The notes under the pieces: model-generated
Databases searched by the model: none
The model's input: the letters and a program-made list of their open reading frames with translations, nothing else
Told to the model about the DNA's origin: nothing
DNA from: Microtetraspora glauca
GTDB taxonomy: Bacteria > Actinomycetota > Actinomycetes > Streptosporangiales > Streptosporangiaceae
Length of the DNA stretch: 64,000 bases
Assembly (NCBI GenBank): GCA_001570385.1
Contig: BBYL01000027.1
Location: 79,923-143,922, forward strand
Reading direction: 5' to 3'
Shown here: one piece after another, positions 60,598 to 64,000 of the stretch
Layout of the letters: each line of letters opens with the position of its first letter
Position numbering within the stretch: position 1 is the stretch's first letter
Translations under genes and position numbers: made by a program

Positions 60598-60650
60598 CGC
60601 GGACGGTCATGGGGCCGGAGACCCGGGAGGCGTCCACGAGGGGCCGGGAG

Positions 60651-62741
60651 TCACTCGAACGTCCACATGGTGGCGTGTTCTCGGACGTAAACACGGCCCT
60701 GGTCGTAACTGATCGACGCGGTGGCGATCCGGCGATCGAGGGGCGAGGGGCGGGTGATTCGCGGGCTGTCGGGCAGGGGAAGGCGCCAGAAGATGTTTCG
60801 TGGGTCGGCGGTCGACACACAGACGAGTTCGGTGTCCGTCGCCAGGAGCAGCCGATTGGTGTCGACATAGGTGATGATCGGCGCTGAGCGCATGGCCTCG
60901 CGCGACCGGCGGTTCACGTCGCCGTCGAGGTCACCGTCGGCTCGGGGACCGGTGACCGGGCCGGAGCCGACGGTGAGTCCGGGGACGTCGGCCAGATCGA
61001 CCGGGGGTGCATGGCACGGGACGGCCCCGTCCACGTCGACGCACTCCAGATGGGGGCGCCCTGCGTCGTCGACGACCACCGCGAAGACAGACGCCCAGAC
61101 GGACGCGATCGACGTGACGACGCCGCACATCTCGAACCGCCACAGTTCCCTGCCGTCCGCCATGGCGTATCCGGCGAGTTCCTCTCCCGGAGGAGGGTGC
61201 TCCCGATCCCACCGGCGTTCGAGCTCGTCGAAGTCCACCTCGTCGGGATCGAGAGAGGAGGCCATCGCCAGCTCGGCGACTCCCTCCTCGCGGGCCGCGG
61301 CCGCAGTCATGCGACGCTGCCGGTCCACCAGGACCACTGACCGTTCCGCGTTGAGTGACCGTACCGTCATGGTGCCCATGGAGAAGGAGCGCTCGGGGTG
61401 AACCGGGCGTGGCGGCAGCCGCCACAGCACACTGCCGTCGCCGATCGCCCTGACGAGCACGGCACCGTGGTCGCTCCCGTCGCCGTCTGGGGCGGTCTCG
61501 GTGACGACGGCGTCGGCCACGCGGGCCAGCACCCGCTCGGGCGCCTCCCATTTCAGCGTGCCGGTCTCCAGGTCGCGGCACTGCATGCGGTAGGCGCGCG
61601 CCCGGTAGACCCACGAGGCGACATAGGAGTCCTGCCCCGCCATGATCGGCTCCTGCCACAGCTTGACACTCAGGTCGGAGCCGAACACGCACAGCTCGAC
61701 CTCCCGGCCCGCGCCGAGATCGTCGACACGGACGATGTCGCCGTCGGGGGCGAGGACGTACACGACCAGCGACGCGTCCCACTGGTAGACCGGCACCAGG
61801 ATGCGACCGTCCGGCAGCGGGTAGGGGGTGCCCACCTGGCAATCTGTCGCACCCGGACGCGCCACCGGGATCCGCAGGCGGAACCGCTCCACCCCCGTGG
61901 CCGCGTCCAGCGCGACCAGCGCCGGGCCCGTCTCGCCGGCCGTACCTCGCCCCCAGCCGCACGCGGCGAGCACCAGATCGCCGCTGAGCGTCGGTGTCCC
62001 GTACGCGTCGTGCCAGGCGGGCGGCAGATCGGCCGAATACGTGAGCGACGGAGCGACCAGCGGCGGATCTGGCAGCATGTCCAGGGAGCAGTCGTCGGGG
62101 CCGACGCGCACTTCGACGATCCGGCCCCAGGCGAAGTCCACCCACCACTCGCCGTACGGCCACCCGTTGACCATGTGCGCCCAGTCGTCGTATCTCAGGC
62201 TGAAGCGCGGCGGCGTGGCGCTGACCGCCACGGAGTCGGAGAAGTCGTAGCGCGTCGCTCCCGGTTCGAACCGGTGGAGCCCGCCCTCGTCGAACGGGTC
62301 CCTGGGGCCACGCTGCTCTGCCAGCCGATGCAGCACCGCCGCCCCTTCCGCCTCCAGCCGCCTCAGCGAGTCACGCACGTACCGCGCGACCTGCAGGGCG
62401 AGCTGGCACGGGCCGTCCTCGTCCCCGGGCAGCTCGATGTCGAGCCCCTCGGATGTGGCCACCGCCCAGGAAACGTCGGACCGGATCGGTGGTCGGGCAC
62501 AGAAGACCTGCGTGTCGACACGTCCGAGGGCCAGCAGCAGATCCACCCGATCCCGTCGCGTGGTGAACCAGCGGTCCGGGCAGCGCCGCACCTCTGTCGG
62601 CCACTCGGCGACTCGAGCGAGCGCGTCCGGGAGCCACTCCTGTTCGTAGCGCACGGCGTCCGCGTCCAGAACCGCCTCGGCCTCGGCACACAGTGCTTCC
62701 CACAGCGCTTCCCACTCCGGCTCCGGCGGTGCCGACATCAT
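60651..62741 (-). CDS. PQQ-like beta-propeller protein with N-terminal helical domain
   Basis: 696 residues from ATG 62741 (ATG 62738 possible) behind GGAGGAG. Residues 1 to about 170 are helical and acidic (EWEALWEALCAEAEAVLDAD). The rest is a propeller with blades such as LVALDAATGVERFRLRIPVA, CRDLETGTLKWEAPERVLA, VLVRAIGDGSVLWRLPPRPV and MADGRELWRFEMCG, each with the DxxTGxxxW pattern of PQQ-like repeats. No quinone-binding residues are evident, and there is no signal peptide. It converges on the HEAT-repeat gene (53 bp gap) and could be a scaffold or sensor. Confidence 0.75.
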   Translation of the reverse strand: MMSAPPEPEWEALWEALCAEAEAVLDADAVRYEQEWLPDALARVAEWPTEVRRCPDRWFTTRRDRVDLLLALGRVDTQVFCARPPIRSDVSWAVATSEGLDIELPGDEDGPCQLALQVARYVRDSLRRLEAEGAAVLHRLAEQRGPRDPFDEGGLHRFEPGATRYDFSDSVAVSATPPRFSLRYDDWAHMVNGWPYGEWWVDFAWGRIVEVRVGPDDCSLDMLPDPPLVAPSLTYSADLPPAWHDAYGTPTLSGDLVLAACGWGRGTAGETGPALVALDAATGVERFRLRIPVARPGATDCQVGTPYPLPDGRILVPVYQWDASLVVYVLAPDGDIVRVDDLGAGREVELCVFGSDLSVKLWQEPIMAGQDSYVASWVYRARAYRMQCRDLETGTLKWEAPERVLARVADAVVTETAPDGDGSDHGAVLVRAIGDGSVLWRLPPRPVHPERSFSMGTMTVRSLNAERSVVLVDRQRRMTAAAAREEGVAELAMASSLDPDEVDFDELERRWDREHPPPGEELAGYAMADGRELWRFEMCGVVTSIASVWASVFAVVVDDAGRPHLECVDVDGAVPCHAPPVDLADVPGLTVGSGPVTGPRADGDLDGDVNRRSREAMRSAPIITYVDTNRLLLATDTELVCVSTADPRNIFWRLPLPDSPRITRPSPLDRRIATASISYDQGRVYVREHATMWTFE

Positions 62742-62890
62742 CGCGGGCTCCTCCTCGTCGATGGGGTTCGGACCCCTTGAGCACGATGGCTCCCAGCGGC
62801 TTCTCGGGCGGTCTGTCGCATCCGTCCAGGCCCCCGATCTCTGTGTTCGGTGTCCGACGCCGGCAGCCGCCGATCGCGGTCGGCATAAGT

Positions 62891-62969
62891 AAGGTGCGGA
62901 AGAGCCCGGGCGGGCCCTTCCGCGATGGGGATGGCGCCGGGCGGGTGGTGATGCCCGGCACCGCATCAC
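62891..62969 (-). repeat. Terminator-bearing repeat, copy 3 (inverted)
   Basis: Minus-strand copy starting GTGATGCGGTGCCGGGCATC at 62969 and ending with the GGAAGGGCCCG..CGGGCTCTTCC hairpin (62898-62921) and CGCACCTT. It lies 22 bp past the stop of protease-like copy B, as copy 1 lies past copy A, so the repeat was duplicated with the protease 3' end. Confidence 0.8.
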
Positions 62970-62991
62970 GTCGTACGACGCTTGGACACGC

Positions 62992-64000
62992 TTAGACGAT
63001 CTTTCCGGACCAGAGGTTCTTGGCCGCGCTGTAGACGCCGTACAGCTCACCGTCGAAGTAGGGCGAGAAGCTGGTGTCGTAGCGGTTGTTGCCGTCGGTG
63101 TCGGAGACGCCGATGGTGACGCCGTTGAGGTAGCCGAGGCGGCGGCCGTTGTTGTAGTTGATCAGCCAGGAGGAGCCGAGGGCGCCCTCGCCGGTGAAGG
63201 AGGATTTGGTGCCGAGGAGTTCCTCGCCCTTGATGGCGGGGGCCTGGACGGCGAAGGTCTTGCCGTAGGTCCACTTGAGGGTCGTGCCGGTGTAGGCGTG
63301 GTTGCCGTCGGGGTGCGATCCGCTGGGGTAGCCGAACACGAAGACCGGCTTGCCGACCTTCTGGTTGTAGGCGAGCCCCTGGCCGCCGACGTTGTCACCG
63401 AGACGACCGACGTCCTTCAGGCCGATCGCGAGAATCTCGGCACGGACCGTGTAGTCCACATCGAACTCGATCCACAAGGTGCGCTTCTTGAAGACATTGT
63501 TGTGCCTGAAGTAGATGGTCTTGTCGTCCTTGCTCAGCGCGTAGGTTCCCTCGGGGTTCGTGCCGAGGATGGCGTCGGCGACCGCGGTGTTCCACTCGGC
63601 CTCGGTGATCGAGCTTTCCTCGATGCCGGTGCCTGCCTTCTTCGCGGTGAAATCGGCCTGCGTCTTCGTCCTGCTGAACAGGTAAGCCCAAGGGATGCCC
63701 GCATCGACCATCTGGTGTGCGGTGGCGGGAGCCTTCTCGACCTCGGAGCCGGCCGGGTCGGCGCCGGCCTTGTCGGTGACGACACGGTCGATGCGGACGT
63801 TCGCCCAAGCGGTGGTCTTGTCCGCCTTGATCTTGGCCGCGTCCTCCTGAGCCTCGGCTTTGGTCTCGAACGTTTTGGCGTAGTTCTTGGTGTGGCTCGC
63901 GCTTTCGGGCAGGACGCCGTTGTAGACGGTCACGAACGCGTAGTCGCGGTCGCCGTCCTCGTAGACGTCGTAGTCGTAGTGGGTGAAGGCCTGCTTGCCG
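62992..64000 (-). CDS. Secreted chymotrypsin-fold protein, copy B (5' end outside window)
   Basis: The frame runs from the right edge to TAA/TAG at 62992, 336 residues visible. It enters at KQAFTHYDYDVYEDGDRDYA, identical to copy A, with the Asp in DRDYAFVTVYNG. It then diverges for about 150 residues (ETKAEAQEDAAKIKADKTTA, TEAEWNTAVADAILGTNPEG) and becomes identical again from IGLKDVGRLGDNVGGQGLAY to the end, apart from a few positions (SGSHPDG instead of SGAHLDG). The nucleophile region is the same GALGSSW. The His region lies outside the window. Arranged as an inverted repeat with copy A. Confidence 0.85.
   Translation of the reverse strand, partial: GKQAFTHYDYDVYEDGDRDYAFVTVYNGVLPESASHTKNYAKTFETKAEAQEDAAKIKADKTTAWANVRIDRVVTDKAGADPAGSEVEKAPATAHQMVDAGIPWAYLFSRTKTQADFTAKKAGTGIEESSITEAEWNTAVADAILGTNPEGTYALSKDDKTIYFRHNNVFKKRTLWIEFDVDYTVRAEILAIGLKDVGRLGDNVGGQGLAYNQKVGKPVFVFGYPSGSHPDGNHAYTGTTLKWTYGKTFAVQAPAIKGEELLGTKSSFTGEGALGSSWLINYNNGRRLGYLNGVTIGVSDTDGNNRYDTSFSPYFDGELYGVYSAAKNLWSGKIV

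Overview
The window is high-GC actinobacterial DNA: GTG starts are common, Shine-Dalgarno sites are strong, and operons run with ATGA or GTGA overlaps. The gene families present (large AfsR-type regulator, IclR, LacI, TetR, PucR and MarR regulators, two sugar ABC systems, secreted proteases, a hopanoid C-3 methylase, a mycothiol-type DinB protein) suggest a soil actinomycete, perhaps of Streptosporangiales type such as Nonomuraea. That family-level guess is inference. I saw no rRNA, tRNA or CRISPR array.

Layout. 1-3.6 kb: a MauE-like membrane protein (cut by the left edge) and a 54-residue six-cysteine peptide, divergent from an AfsR/SARP regulator. 3.7-5.2 kb: hopanoid C-3 methylase hpnR standing alone. 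7.2-9.1 kb: a decayed prophage (frameshifted kinase-like capsid gene; terminase start joined to a prohead protease end). 10.8-12.5 kb: a two-gene DMT transporter pair. 13.3-18.3 kb: FAD/Fe-S D-lactate-type dehydrogenase, IclR regulator and 2-keto-3-deoxygluconate-type kinase. 19.2-37.7 kb: a large carbohydrate region. One operon (minus strand) carries a solute-binding protein, two permeases, a serine beta-lactamase-like esterase and a GH78 rhamnosidase, divergent from a LacI regulator with two matching operators. Downstream of LacI are an M28-like secreted protein and an (alpha/alpha)6 glycosidase. After a TetR gene comes a second operon with a Tat-exported hydrolase, a second ABC set, a second M28-like protein and a type-B carboxylesterase.

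37.8-53 kb is a mixed and decaying stretch. It has intact genes (LysR-type effector-domain protein with its usual DUF5997 partner, SnoaL-like protein, a 747-residue membrane protein, a DUF234 ATPase, a two-subunit dimethylformamidase with a PucR regulator) among relics: multicopper oxidase, reductase, LuxR/MalT regulator, S8 protease, tyrosine integrase, IS5, IS3 and DUF3800 pieces, and half of an MFS transporter.

53-56.4 kb holds a secreted TAP-type aminopeptidase, RidA, a TIGR03086 DinB-like protein and a divergent MarR regulator. 56.5-64 kb is the most unusual part. Two near-identical chymotrypsin-fold secreted proteins lie in inverted orientation with conserved ends and a diverged middle. 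They enclose an emfourin-like inhibitor, a small membrane protein, a HEAT-repeat protein and a PQQ-propeller protein. A 44-bp near-palindrome precedes the first copy, and three copies of a terminator-bearing repeat are scattered among these genes.

The best candidates for something undescribed are the cysteine-rich peptide/MauE/SARP locus, the variant M28-like proteins in which the usual Glu-Glu pair is replaced by histidines, and the paired protease-like cluster at the right end.
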